A DNA stretch of 64,000 nucleotides from Periplaneta americana. Its lineage: Eukaryota > Arthropoda > Insecta > Blattodea > Blattidae. Numbering within the stretch: the first letter of the stretch is position 1; each line of letters begins with the position of its first letter. The position numbers were made by a program, and so were the translations under genes. Below, in pieces: positions 1-10,609 of the stretch. The stretch lies in contig NC_091120.1 of the NCBI RefSeq assembly GCF_040183065.1, positions 72,070,708-72,134,707 on the forward strand. Reading direction: 5' to 3'. Below the pieces are notes generated by a model. It was not told the DNA's origin. It saw nothing but the letters and a program-made list of their open reading frames with translations, and ran no database searches.

Positions 1-433
1 TTACACAGTCATTGCTTTATTTTTCCATTATTCTAATATCTAGGTAATTGTTATTGTCTCAATGTAACACGTGCTGTGCTGATCATACTAATTGTACTAT
101 TCCTTTAGTTGTGAGATTATATTCATATGTATTCATCCTTTTTTTTAAGTCAATACTTGTATACTAGAATGTACTTTCCTGCCTGTGATTATGTATTCAG
201 TCTCTTTATTATTATATATATTTTTATTATTATTATTATTTTAAAGTTAATACTGATAGTGTATATGTATTCAATCTCTCTTTTTTACTTTATTATGTTT
301 ATTATTATTTTTAAGCTAATATTTGTATACCGGTATGTATTTTTCTGTATGTGATTTGATCCTGGTTGAGTGGAAGAGAAGGCCTGAGGCCTTAACTCTG
401 CCAGGGAAAATAAAACTATTGTTATTATTATTA

Positions 434-489
<56 letters not shown>

Positions 490-616
490 GAAGTAGGTAC
501 ACATAGAGTTTCAGTGCAGTAATTCTACATTCCCATATGGAGAAGAGTCGGAATCATCTTTAAAATCTATGCACTCAAAACGTTTGCCTAATAACTTATA
601 TATTTGTGATTTTCAG
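1..616 (+). other. Gene A intron, partial (enters from left edge)
   Basis: Non-coding, very AT-rich sequence upstream of the acceptor at 611-616 (TTTTCAG before the exon). It holds a scattered ATT-rich stretch near 216-240, the ATT microsatellite at 421-487, and at about 507-556 a fragment (TTTCAGTGCAGTAATTCT) that recurs in the hairpin at 15541-15652. I see no exon here, so gene A's earlier exons lie left of the window. Confidence 0.55.
421..487 (+). repeat. (ATT)n microsatellite
   Basis: A nearly pure ATT trinucleotide run with a few G interruptions at its start. It gives spurious poly-Asn reading on the minus strand. Confidence 0.95.
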
Positions 617-764
617 GAAAACCTGCGACTGATATTCATGTGGATCATCGCACACGTCATCTACCTGGTGGTGACGGTGCTGGGTCTGCTCACTAACCTC
701 TTCATGACTCTCCTCAACCCTGACCAGCGGGCAGGCTCTGTCGGAACCTCTCTTGTTAATATAG
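617..764 (+). CDS. Gene A penultimate coding exon
   Basis: 148 nt, entering in phase 0 (GAA AAC CTG) and leaving in phase 1 (ATA G). It encodes 49 residues with a hydrophobic run (FMWIIAHVIYLVVTVLG) and then a polar loop NPDQRAGSVG. The codons use many C/G third positions, unlike the AT-rich surroundings, which supports real coding. Confidence 0.72.
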
Positions 765-1528
765 GTAACTCTATAGGCCTACATACTTATCGTCGTGATC
801 GGCATTTTCATCGCCTCAACTGCTATCAACACTAATGTTTTCCACACGGCTTAGTTCATGCGTCACATAATCTTCGTGGCTACAATATTTTGTCGGGGTG
901 CATGTAGTATTTAAATTACCGCCACTAACAGCGACTGAGTCTCGAAAGCACACGTAGGTAAAGTTGCTTAAGGGGTTAGGTACAGCTTACAGCTCAGTAA
1001 AAGTTTGCAAATATTCAACTTTCTTTTACTTCATTATTGTGTATTGTACAATAATGAAAATTAGTATGTGTAAAACACTGTTCTTCTGCTATATGAAAAA
1101 AATATTTTTACGATTAAAAAAAAATATTTACATTTTTGTTTTCAAAATTCAGTTCACTGTGCAGTGATGAAGCTCTTCCCACATAACTAAAAAAACTATC
1201 CTACATTCTATGACGAAATATTTTGTGTGTATTTATGCATCTCATATCTACAATATGATGCAAGATCACTTCTCTACCTTTGATAGATTATCTGATAAAA
1301 AATAAATTCATTTAAGAAATGGTCAAATATCAGTATTTTCTTCTAACACAAAATTAAAAAAAAATATATTATTTATTAAGGAATGTAGTTGAAAGAGCAT
1401 GGTATTGTAAACATGAGTTTCACAAATAAAATAAAAGAGAGACAACATGAAAAAATTAACAAGTTTACGAGTTGTGAAGGAAACTCTTCATCACTGCACA
1501 GTAAGCTGCCACCATTTTCAATTTTGAA

Positions 1529-1572
<44 letters not shown>

Positions 1573-4424
1573 TTTTAAATATAGCAGAAGGATGGTAATT
1601 TACACATACCAATTTTCATTATTGTACAAGATACAGTAATGGAGGGAAAAAATGTTGAATATTTCCAAAAATTGTACTGCTGTAAGCTATACCTAACCCC
1701 TTAAGTGGGAATGGCTCGTATTGTTCCTGGCGGTTAAAAAGCCGCTCCAAGAACTAACAAGAAGTCGCATGAAAAAGGTTTTTGTAATAGTATTACTACT
1801 ACCATGAGCACATCATGATCATGCAATTGAACCAGTTGTTTAGTTTTGGTGTGATATTAGAAGCCTGTTAGACTATCTTATCTTTTTAGTTGTAATTTTT
1901 AAGGTCTAATAATTATTCGAATATAATCAATATCACTAAAAAAATGAGCGATTATTTATTTAAATATTATGTGTAATTAATCTTCGTTCTTAACTACTAT
2001 AGTAAATCGTATAGGGTGCTATTCATAGACATTTCGCTAGCCCGCGCTACGAGCGTGCTAAACAGGATTCATATCATATCATATCATATCATATCATATC
2101 ATATCATATCATATCATATCATATCATATCATATCATATCATATCATATCATATCATATCATATCATATCATATCATATCATATCGCTAACACTGGTTTA
2201 TGAATACGAAAAACGTTAGTTCGCTGATCATCCACCGAAAGCCCGCGCTAAGAATGTCTATGAATAGGGCCCATAGTGTTTATTATTCAGGTAATGTTTT
2301 AGTACTTTGCTTCACTATTTTTTGCTTCTATTGTAATTGTTATTGAAGTGTTCAGAACCGTAGTGGTCCAAGCGCCATTTTTTTTTCTAAAACCGTAGAA
2401 AACAAGGGTTAAAATGAAGTTATTACCATAATTCAAAGGAAACATACAGCAAGTACCGGAAATTATACACATTAAAACTAAATGATATGTTATTGAACTA
2501 TGATATTCACTTAACTGTAACCCTTGCTTTCTCCGTTTTTAATAAATGGCGCTTGGCCCACTATGGCTCTGAACCCTTCAATTCTAAATTTAACAGATGA
2601 AAAGTCAAGTACCCACCATTAGTAAAAAACTATAATTTTAATTTTATTGTATCCTTGATATTGTAGTTGTAATCCATTTCTAGAGGGAAAGAGTAGTCAT
2701 GTTAGCTTTATTTCTACCAGGTTAAAAATAAATACTATGCTAATACTAAGCCGGGTTAACAGAAGCAAGTGATTACCCACACTTACCTTCACCACGCCTA
2801 CCTCAACTGTTCCGCAGAGCGCAGTAATTCAGCAATATTACCGGTTGTTCTGTATGGTTGTGAAACTTGGACTCTCACTCTGAGAGAGGAAAAGAAGCTA
2901 AGGGTGTTTGAGAATAAGGTGCTTAGAAAAATAGCCTATTTGGGGCAAAGAGGAATGAAGTTACAGGAGAATGGAGAAAAATGCACAACGCAGAACTACA
3001 CACGTTGTATTCATCACCTAACATAATTAGGAACATTAAATCCAGACGTTTGAGATGGATAATGCATTTAGCACATGTGGGCGAATCCAGAAACGCATAT
3101 GGAGTATTATTTGCAAGGCCAGAGAGGAAAAATACCTTTGGGGAGGTCGAAACGTAGAAGAAAGGATAATATTAAAACGTATTTGAGGGAGCTGGGATAT
3201 GATGGTAGGAACTGGATTAATCTTTCACAGGATAGAGACCGATGGCGGTCTTAATTGAGTGCGGAAATGAACCCCCGGATTCTCTAAACGCCATTTGTAA
3301 GTAAGTAAATAAGAACTGGAAAAAATACTCTTATTTTCTTCTATTGAAGTGTTCGCGTAACACGGTTAAGTCCACACCTGTGGAGTAACAGTTAGCGCGT
3401 CTGACCGCGAAACCAGGTGGTCCGGGTTCGAATCCCAGTCGGGGCAAGTTACCTGGTTGAGGTTTTTTCCAGGGTTTTCCCTCAACCTAATACGAGTAAA
3501 ATGCTGGTGCTGGACCCCAGACTTATTTCACCGGTATTATCACTTAATTTCATTCAGACGCTAAATAACCTGAGATATTGATTCACAGTGGCATCTCGTG
3601 GCTTAGAATTTGTCCGGGGCTATTTGATTATAGTTTGTCATGCGTGGTACTAAAACTAAAAAGTCATTTCGTTATTGCTCATAAATTTACATTACCTTTA
3701 CTTATATTACACTATTTTACCATGATACGAATGCGACCGCGACAGAACTGAATGAGCCCCAATAGTCGTCCCTCTCCCGGCGCCTTCACTCACAACATCT
3801 GTGTTATAGGATCTAGCATATCCGTGCACTGAGCGCTACAACGAACCAGGAACCTCGTCATACTCTCCTCGTAAGGTCTGTATTGGGGATTTAGCATCTC
3901 CGGGCTAGAATTTATCTGTCGCTTCTACAACAGAAGACTATAGCATCTCCTCAGCGCAGATGAAGTCCAAACCTTGACTATAAAGAGAACGACACTTCCT
4001 CTATATTTGAGAGTTGTTCTTAAATATTTGAAAATAATATATTACACAAATTTTCATACGGGGCTGAGCCCCGAAAACCCCAAAGGACGAGACGCCCCTC
4101 TTGATACAGCGTCGTAAAATAAATCACTAAAAACACGGTTAACATTAATGCTACGCTACTAATTTTTTTTTCTATTTCCCTATGAATTAATCAAGATTAA
4201 AGTACTTGTATTGTGTTGCAGTGCTGACATTCTACTTTCTGGTCGTGGTCGGCAGCTACTACCAACAGCTGAAGGACAGAATGCTCTCCACCTCGCCACA
4301 TGCTCCTCACGTCGTCGTGTACATAGAGAACACGAGGAAGCCGGAAGAAAGCTCCCCACCTCCGCCATACTCCGAATTGTACCCACCTTGGCAACAGCAA
4401 CAACAGCAACCCGTGCCCAAGTGA
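617..4424 (+). CDS. Gene A: LAPTM-like multi-transmembrane protein with C-terminal PPxY tail, 3' part only (exons 617-764 and 4222-4424)
   Basis: Two coding exons are visible, joined by an intron at 765-4221 (donor GTAACT, acceptor TTGCAG, phase 1: ATA-G then TG-CTG). They give the last 116 residues. Residues 5-33 form a long hydrophobic segment, and residues 50-63 (VLTFYFLVVVGSYY) form the last membrane segment. A cytosol-type tail follows, with PPPPY at 95-99, PPW at 104-106 and six Gln at 107-112 before the stop at 4422-4424. PPxY motifs bind WW domains of NEDD4-type ubiquitin ligases and are typical of LAPTM lysosomal four-membrane-span proteins; that role is inferred. Upstream exons lie outside the window. 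Intron phases and the last membrane segment match gene B, so the two look like paralogues. The last intron carries at least five transposon insertions. Confidence 0.72.
972..1700. mobile_element. TTAA-flanked foldback element, GGGG ends (copy 1, 729 bp)
   Basis: TTAA at 968-971 and 1701-1704 flanks termini GGGGTTAGGTACAGCTTACA and its reverse complement GTAAGCTATACCTAACCCC. The inverted similarity continues inward for roughly 170-200 bp (for example AATATTCAAC, ATTTTCATTATTGTACAA, CACTGCACAGT). A diverged full-length copy lies at 44397-45042. A TTAA target duplication is the signature of piggyBac and Kolobok transposons. I see no transposase, so this is non-autonomous. It sits inside gene A's last intron. 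Confidence 0.7.
1534..1569 (+). repeat. (TA)n microsatellite
   Basis: About 18 TA units inside the 972-1700 element. The corresponding site of the second copy (44885-44900) has only a short TA run, so this array expanded after insertion. Confidence 0.92.
2014..2272. mobile_element. Terminal-inverted-repeat MITE with internal ATATC expansion (copy 1)
   Basis: Ends GGGTGCTATTCATAGACATT and, inverted, GGGCCCTATTCATAGACATT, flanked by ATA on both sides (2011-2013, 2273-2275). An inverted-orientation copy is at 38783-38966. GG-CC ends plus a 3-bp AT-type duplication would fit a PIF/Harbinger-like non-autonomous element, but that class call is inference. Confidence 0.65.
2071..2185 (+). repeat. 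(ATATC)23 pentanucleotide array
   Basis: Twenty-three perfect ATATC units. The sister element at 38783-38966 has only about two units at the same place (TATGATATGA on the + strand), so the array is a recent slippage expansion. Confidence 0.97.
2343..2581. mobile_element. Foldback MITE, about 239 bp
   Basis: The left end TTGAAGTGTTCAGAACC continues GTAGTGGTCCAAGCGCCATT. The right end, read on the other strand, is TTGAAGGGTTCAGAGCC then ATAGTGGGCCAAGCGCCATT. Inverted similarity runs about 70 bp, up to AACAAGGGTTA / GCAAGGGTTA. No coding content. Confidence 0.65.
2830..3310 (+). pseudogene. Non-LTR retrotransposon 3' fragment (reverse transcriptase C-terminus), decayed
   Basis: Translation shows the insect RTE/jockey-type tail VLYGCETWTLTLREE, then LRVFENKVLRKI. 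After frameshifts come traces of the usual IRNIKSRRLRW and GYDGRNWINLSQDRDRW blocks. The unit ends near GCCATTTGTAAGTAAGTAAA, a GTAA-type 3' tail. No catalytic domain is present. Sense orientation within gene A's intron. Confidence 0.8.
3385..3580 (+). mobile_element. tRNA-derived SINE
   Basis: The tRNA-like head has an A-box-like AGTTAGCGCG and B box GGTTCGAATCC. The body continues ACCTGGTTGAGG...TTTTCCAGGGTTTTCCCTCAACC and ends with GACGCTAAATAACCTGAGA. The last block resembles the 3' part of the SINEs at 31504-31752 and 51350-51603. Confidence 0.75.
3581..4221 (+). other. Remainder of gene A last intron, no gene seen
   Basis: Unique-looking sequence with a small GGGGCTGAGCCCC hairpin near 4060. 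A pyrimidine-rich stretch and TTGCAG acceptor precede the last exon. Confidence 0.5.
4222..4424 (+). CDS. Gene A last coding exon
   Basis: It completes a GTG codon with the previous exon, then encodes the last membrane segment and the PPPPY / polyQ tail, ending in TGA. Its alignment with gene B's last exon (shared Y-F, V-V, S, Y, Q, K positions in FYFLVVVGSYYQQLK against MYFWLVVYSCYRQMK) supports both the frame and the paralogy. Confidence 0.72.
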
Positions 4425-5154
4425 TGGCTGCAGAACATAAACTGAGTTTCATGTATTTATAATTATGAATATAGGCTCATTTTTGTGTTTGTTCAAGTGG
4501 TGATATTATGGACTGTAGTCCATCATCTTCATCGTCGACTTCTTCGTATGATGAAGACAATGAATGTTTCTAGGCACTCCTAATATCCGGTACACTGGCC
4601 GTTCTGTTTTGTAATTCATTACATTACGATGTACCAGTGCCTTATAACAGCAGTTTCGTCAACTTGTGCTTGTTATGAGATTTTTCATATAGCAGACAAC
4701 TTACATGGTAATGAACATACTAGTCCAGAAGGAAAGGTACAAAGTGTTGAGTACAGTTACACTGGTTAATATTGTGAATTGAATGTACACAGTATGCACT
4801 TCCCTCCGAAATAAATTCTGTGTCCAGAAGAAAAAAGGATCATCATGTAGGAGAGAACTGTAGCTGCGACAGGTATCCTTCATTACACTAACCTAAGAGC
4901 TAGGTCTATCACCCAAGCATAGCTTTAATATTTAGGAAATTACTGTTCAAATTCGTTGGGAATTCTAAGAGTATTGCTGGAAATGCTGTATAAGTGGACA
5001 CAAATGCTATCGTCGATTAATATTTTTTCTGATGGGTTTTGGATTCGACTTTTCATTGGCGGTGACGAAAGCAAAAATAAAAAAATTGCATCTTGATTAC
5101 ACAACTTTTAACACTGTATGATTTAGGAATATAATATATGGCGATTACTTGCAT
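4425..5154 (+). other. Gene A 3' UTR and flank
   Basis: No further coding is seen. A perfect AATAAA at 4810-4815 is the best polyadenylation-signal candidate; no other evidence marks the transcript end. Confidence 0.4.
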
Positions 5155-6845
5155 GTGTTAATATTGAACTAAGTTTATAAATACGTGATTGACTAGTTTC
5201 AGCTTGGGAGCCATCTTTAGAACTGGTGAGGTCCTTCAACCGAAAAACCAGAAACTAAACACACTAGAACAAAACAAAATATACAGATACACAAAAACAC
5301 ATCCACTAGAAATTCTCAAGACACCACCGAATTTGAGGATATTATAGATTTATTAATTTGTCCTACAGAATAATATCTGTAATATTGACAATTAATATTT
5401 GTGCACTTAACTGCGGAATCCCGGCCAAACAAGTCACTCAGCTGAGTGCGCTCCTAATATAATGGCAGTTGACATTGGACATATACGTCAACATATATGC
5501 CTAACTTGGAGTTAGGCCACAAAGCGAAACATTGAAGGAGGAGGATTCGGTCCGGTGCTGTGGATTGAATTCGGCGTAGCTCAGAGGTCAGAGCGCTTGG
5601 TACGTAGAACCAAGGACCCGGGTTCGATCCCCGGCGCCGGAGCGAATTTTTCTCCTCAAATATTAATCGAATTTGAGGAGCTCAATATAAAAATGGGTCA
5701 TATTAGTAAAAGTTAAAATAAAATTATGAATCATTCATAAGCAGAAAGATGACCCATTTTGATCTGTCTGCTTGATTTCACGGCCCCGTGCTTCAGTAAA
5801 GTGACCCATTACGAATCAGGCATTGTAAAGGTATATGTACGTGAACGACAACTAATATTATCAGAAAATACAGACTCTAAATTTCTAAAATTTTATAAGA
5901 AAATGAAAATTGGACAAGGTACCACAACAAGAGTTATTAGAACTTAAATATCTGATAAAAGTATAAAAAAGATTACTAATAATATTTTTCAAACCAGTTT
6001 TATCAAAGTATGAAAAAAAAAAACAAAAAAAAAACAAAAAAATTCTGCAGTTACATCATATGCTAACCATAACACTGATGTGGTCTCTCTGACAGCTTTA
6101 ATATTTTTCCTGAATGTAATAAACACTTATTTCTGAAAAGTAGATTACTCTCAGACATGTAGAGTTGTTTATTTTAATACAATTAATTTTTATTTGTCCT
6201 ATATAAAATATATTAAAATTAACAAATATTTTGTGACTTAATTTTTCTGTTTTCAAAGAAAATGGCATTATTGTAGTCTACGTTTTGTATAAATGCATGT
6301 TAAATCAGTGTACAAAATTTCAGAATTCTATCTCTAATGGTTGTGGATGTTATGAAATAATATGTGTGAAAATGTAATTTTAAGTAGAACGTGAATTCTA
6401 AAAATATTATTAGTAACCTTTCTGATACTTTTATCAGATATTTAAGTTCTAATAAGTCTTGTTGTGATACCTTGTAATTTTTGTCCAATTGTGAGTTCAT
6501 TTCCTTATAAAATTTTATAAATTTAGAGCCTGCATATTCTGATAATATTTTTGGTCGTTCACGTACATATACCTTAAGGATAAAAAGTAGGCTAATCAGT
6601 TTCTATATAGAAGAAACATTACTAATTCCATTAAAAAAAACCGACTTGTCCCATTTTGATACTGAGAACCTCGTTTCAAAAGACACATACAATTTGACTC
6701 CACACTACACAACACAAACGCATCCCTCGCAAAGCAAATGAATACACCGTAAGATGCAAGAACTTCACCAGTTCTGAAAATGGCTTCCAAGCTGAAACTA
6801 GTCAACTAGGTATTTATAAACTTAGTTCAAGTATTAACACGTGAA
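5155..6845. repeat. Large interrupted inverted repeat (about 1.7 kb)
   Basis: 5155-5240 is the inverted match of 6765-6845 (AACTAAGTTTATAAATAC, GACTAGTTTCAGCTTGG, AGAACTGGTGA). 5746-5990 is the inverted match of 6400-6660 (TATATGTACGTGAACGAC, ATAAAATTTTATAA). Both inner arms read as relics of the same peptide: VKVYVRER..LSE then SKF.KFYK. The left arm is split by a tRNA-like unit around 5460-5660. It could be two head-to-head copies of one transposon or a foldback element. Confidence 0.65.
5570..5641 (+). tRNA. tRNA-like unit with conserved upstream leader (copy 1), probably not a functional tRNA
   Basis: A full cloverleaf can be drawn. The acceptor TTCGGCG/CGCCGGA has one T-G pair, the D arm is GCTC/GAGC, the anticodon stem is TTGGT/ACCAA with loop ACGTAGA (anticodon GTA), and the T arm is CCGGG/CCCGG around TTCGATC. 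C instead of U at position 33 and no intron argue against a working tRNA-Tyr. AATTTTTC follows, as a Pol III terminator. The preceding 30 bp (GGATTCGGTCCGGTG, TGTGGATTGA) recur before the copy at 58184. Confidence 0.5.
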
Positions 6846-7700
6846 AGTGATCACTAGGGCTAAGAACTGTATGCCGTTACATTGCCCTTCATGCGCCTTT
6901 GACTTTAGGTACCAGTACGTAATTGCGTTGTGGTGGGGGATTTCAGTGTGTTTCGTTCAGCAGTGGACTTCAGTTGATCGGTTACATTACGACCGAATAC
7001 TGCTATTCGTAACAGGCAACATTCAACGTCTTGTAAAGAAGAATAATAGCAAGATGCCGAGAACGAAATTTGTGACTTAATTTCAAATGTGGAAATTTGT
7101 AATAATGATACAGATTTTGAGATAAATAATGCTTGTGTAAAATATTTTATGCTCGCCCATGCCGAAATGTAGTAATTATACACCTGATAGCAGTCCTTTA
7201 ATGCTTGTCATTAAAGTACACCTACTCATTAAAGTACAGGTGTTCAGCCAAAGTAAACTCAGTTTACAGGTGTTCAGCCAATGACAAGTCAGCTTTGTAC
7301 CGTTATAAAACCGCAAGTATCGATTATTCTCGGATATGCAATCGAAAGAGAATTAGCGAAAAGTCACGGAGGCTGGAAAACCAATACTGTCGCAGAAGGT
7401 TATGTTCTGTTACTATAATAATTAGCGTTAATTGTAATTATATTCAAATAAATTCAATTTGTCATCTCGTTTTTCAATGTCGAATTCAATAATCAAGGTT
7501 ATATCAAGTTTAACGGGATTACATCAAGGTCAATGACATTATTGTTCCTCGGAAAAAATCAATACTTTCGCGTCTGCGCACATCTCACAATTCACGACCT
7601 AGAACAAGGTCACTTCCGATCTTGTCAGATACAAATAAAATATATACATCTGAATAATTTCAAGTTAGAAATATGGTCGAGCATAAAAAGTCGTATGAAA
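6846..7700. other. No gene seen
   Basis: AT-rich sequence. A local duplication at about 7205-7285 repeats CATTAAAGTACA and CAGGTGTTCAGCCAA. No supported coding. Confidence 0.5.
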
Positions 7701-7807
7701 CTCGCCTATAATGGTAATTAAGAAGCTCGTATGAAAATTATGAAATCGCTTGCGCTCGTTTCATAAACATCCATACTAGCTTCTTAATTACTATCATTAT
7801 AGGCTCG
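7701..7807. repeat. Hairpin / small foldback
   Basis: CTCGCCTATAATGGTAATTA at the left is inverted as TAATTACTATCATTATAGGC at the right, with a loop containing TATGAAATCGCTTGCGC and CGTTTCATAA. It resembles the hairpins at 19025-19140 in layout. Confidence 0.7.
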
Positions 7808-8426
7808 TTGCATAATGTACTATAAAATATTCGCCCATTGTTTCTGCAGAAATGGAACGAAGTTCTTCTAGATATAAGGCTGTGTTTTCTAGCAACAGGT
7901 AATCATTCTCCTTTGAAAATTTGAAAATGTGGTTTGTTAGTCACTGCAGCAATATATGAAATGAAAAATTATGTAAACCAAAAACGTAATACATCATCAT
8001 ATTAACACAGTCAAATAATACGACTGATACTTGTCAATGTTATATTAGGTGTATTTTCTACAGACAGAAAATAAAATGTCTTTAAAATAGTGCAAATTTT
8101 CTTTAACAAAGAAAATGATATCTTTAAATTTTTCTTTAGCAGATAGTTGTGTTTCGAAGTCAAAGGAGTGGCTTTCAACCACCCAAATGCTAGGGATTAA
8201 CTTACCGTGATGATAAGCATGAGTTCAAACGAATTAAAGACACTGCGTCAACTCACCGCAACTCTGAGACGTACTCAAACAGGTGCACGAAGCGCACTGG
8301 TAGTATAACGGCATATATTTCTCAGGCTTAGTGATCATCATATGTAGCCTATATTATATTCCTAAAAAATATATAATGTGTTTTGTTTAACTCTGTACTC
8401 AGATGAAAAATCAGGGCAAGAGAAAA

Positions 8427-8686
8427 TGTGGTGTTTGGCCAGAACATAACAACAAAAATGGTCATTTCCTACTATCTATACCTACGTAGAAGTTATAGAA
8501 AAGCATTGGCATATGCATATAATTAAACAGTGTTCCAAATGCCCTAGACCTATGTTATTTTCATTCACATTTGTATGTATGAACTAGAATTCTGCTTTTA
8601 AAGGAAAAGTGAAACTAGAAATGGTTGTACCTCAAAACAGCTTTGTTTGGAGTTATCACTTATCATGTTCCGACCAAACACCGCAG
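8427..8686. mobile_element. MITE, about 260 bp
   Basis: Left end TGTGGTGTTTGGCCAGAACA and inverted right end TGCGGTGTTTGGTCGGAACA, then ATAACAAC against TGATAAG. No coding capacity, no clear target duplication. Confidence 0.55.
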
Positions 8687-8689
8687 AAC

Positions 8690-9944
8690 TAGGTATCCTC
8701 TGGTTTGGGTCGCTACAAATGAGTAATGTCACGTGGCTCTCTGAGGTAGCGATACCAAGGAATAAGATACTGTTTTACTCTCATTCAGGTTTTCGTAACG
8801 ATCCTTAGTAGAGGGATAGCTTTTTCCCCTCGCTCCTGATTTTTCATCTCAAAGAGAAGATGGATACAAGCTTCAAAACATTGTGGACTTTTCATTTTCT
8901 TTACCGTTCTCACCACAAATGGAAAAATTCCAACCGTAATATTGTTTTCTCCCTTATTTGGAATGATTTTTACCGCAGTATAAGTACAGAATGTTCTCAA
9001 AATATATGGACATGTTTTAAGAGCGCATTCTACTGGACCTGAAGATGAACTAATACCGGACTCGCTTCTCGACAGAGTTGTAATCTTTCAGTCCTCATGT
9101 CTGTACATAGTTGAAAAGTCGGTATCTATGTACGCTGACACAACCACAATGTTTCCACGTGGAACACATCTGAGGGTTACGCTGAGATAGAATAAGACTA
9201 CAGTGTTGGATTTGTGTGAGATTTTATCATAATTAATATACTTTAAATTGGCTAAGAATGGAATCTTTGTTAACATCCACGTTGAAGCCGCCGGTGAGAA
9301 TCAGAGGAATTTCTAGTTCTGATTTCGCGCCTCGATGTTCATTTTTCGAAGTTTCCTGCTCAACCTGTTGACGCTATGCTGGGGTGAGTGGCACCTTGTT
9401 TCTGGGTCTGCTTTCTTCATTTTCAAGCGTTCTCGATATGCCTGACCGTATTTTCGCTTCATATGCTTCTGCATTTCATTGAAACTGGTCCTTGAGCACT
9501 ACTATTTCAAAATCATTTTCGTTCAAAGTTATCTAAACTTTAGGAAATTTGCATTATTCTAGTAGAACTTGTAATTATGAATTCAATGACAACAAAACGA
9601 ATGCTGTACGATGTGTAGTTACGAGTTATAGTCATTTATTTGCTCGTGGCACAACGTTTTCTCCCTCTATATTGTTGCTGCTACCCCTACCATTCCTACA
9701 GCGATGACTCATCCTCGTACCACGAATGTCAGAAACGTTCGTCCGTGTAATGTTAAATTCAGTTTGGTTGATTTAGATATCTCTATTAGTTCTCTCATAG
9801 TATGAATTTCTAATGTGATTTAATTTCGTGACACTCTGAGTGAATTTGACTACCTATAGCCTACGCAGTGCGAACAAAGACATCATCTACGTCAAAACTC
9901 TCGAAGTGGTTTCAAATAGCAATACATGCTCCACACCGGGCATC
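8690..9944. other. No gene seen
   Basis: Mixed AT-rich sequence with no supported coding region, repeat or RNA. Confidence 0.5.
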
Positions 9945-10609
9945 ATGTTGTGCCTAACACATTCGAGAAATCAGGAAGAAGCGTATTTCAAATGCAATAA
10001 CATCCACAAACAACACGGTCGAAAGGAATGTTAATATTAGGAACATACAAGCTGTACGGTATGAGACAGGACAGGGTTCAGTGTCCAACTCTACCAATCT
10101 AACAATCAGAATATACCGCTCATCGATAGTCGTTGGCAGGTTAACTGAAATAAGGAGCTTCATGATGCATGCTTCTTTTGTGGATGTGGATAAATCCTCT
10201 TCTTGTTAAACATGTTCCTGATGCAATAACTTTTAATCATTTATTTCTTCCAAAAAGGGGTAATTTCAAACGTTTTCATGTTGTGCCTAACCATTCGAGA
10301 AGTCAGGAAGAAGCGTATTTCAAATGCAATAACATCCACAAACAACACGGTCGAGAGAAATGTTAATATCAGAAACATACAAGCTGTACCGTATGAGACA
10401 GGACAGGGTTCAATGTCAAACTCTACCAATCCAACAACCGGAATATACCGTTCATCGATAGTCGTTGGCAGGTTAACTGAAATAAGAAGCTTCATGATGT
10501 ATGCTTCTTTTGTGAATATATCAGAAATCCTCTTCTGTCAAACATGTTCTTGATGCAGTAACTTTTAATCCTTTATTTCTTCCAAAAGATGGTAATTTCA
10601 AACGTTTTC
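9945..10609 (+). repeat. Direct tandem duplication, period 333 bp, two copies
   Basis: 9945-10277 and 10278-10609 start with ATGTTGTGCCTAAC and run in parallel through AAATGCAATAACATCCACAA, GAATATACCG and CTTTATTTCTTCC to ACGTTTTC. Copies differ by scattered substitutions and a few indels. Function unknown; short frames inside are not conserved between copies. Confidence 0.85.

Noticed and set aside
2071-2185. Regular array as a CRISPR-like locus
   Set aside because: Perfect 5-bp units without spacers in a eukaryotic genome; a microsatellite.
2016-2219. Frame with repeated ISYHI units
   Set aside because: It is the ATATC microsatellite read in one frame inside a MITE.
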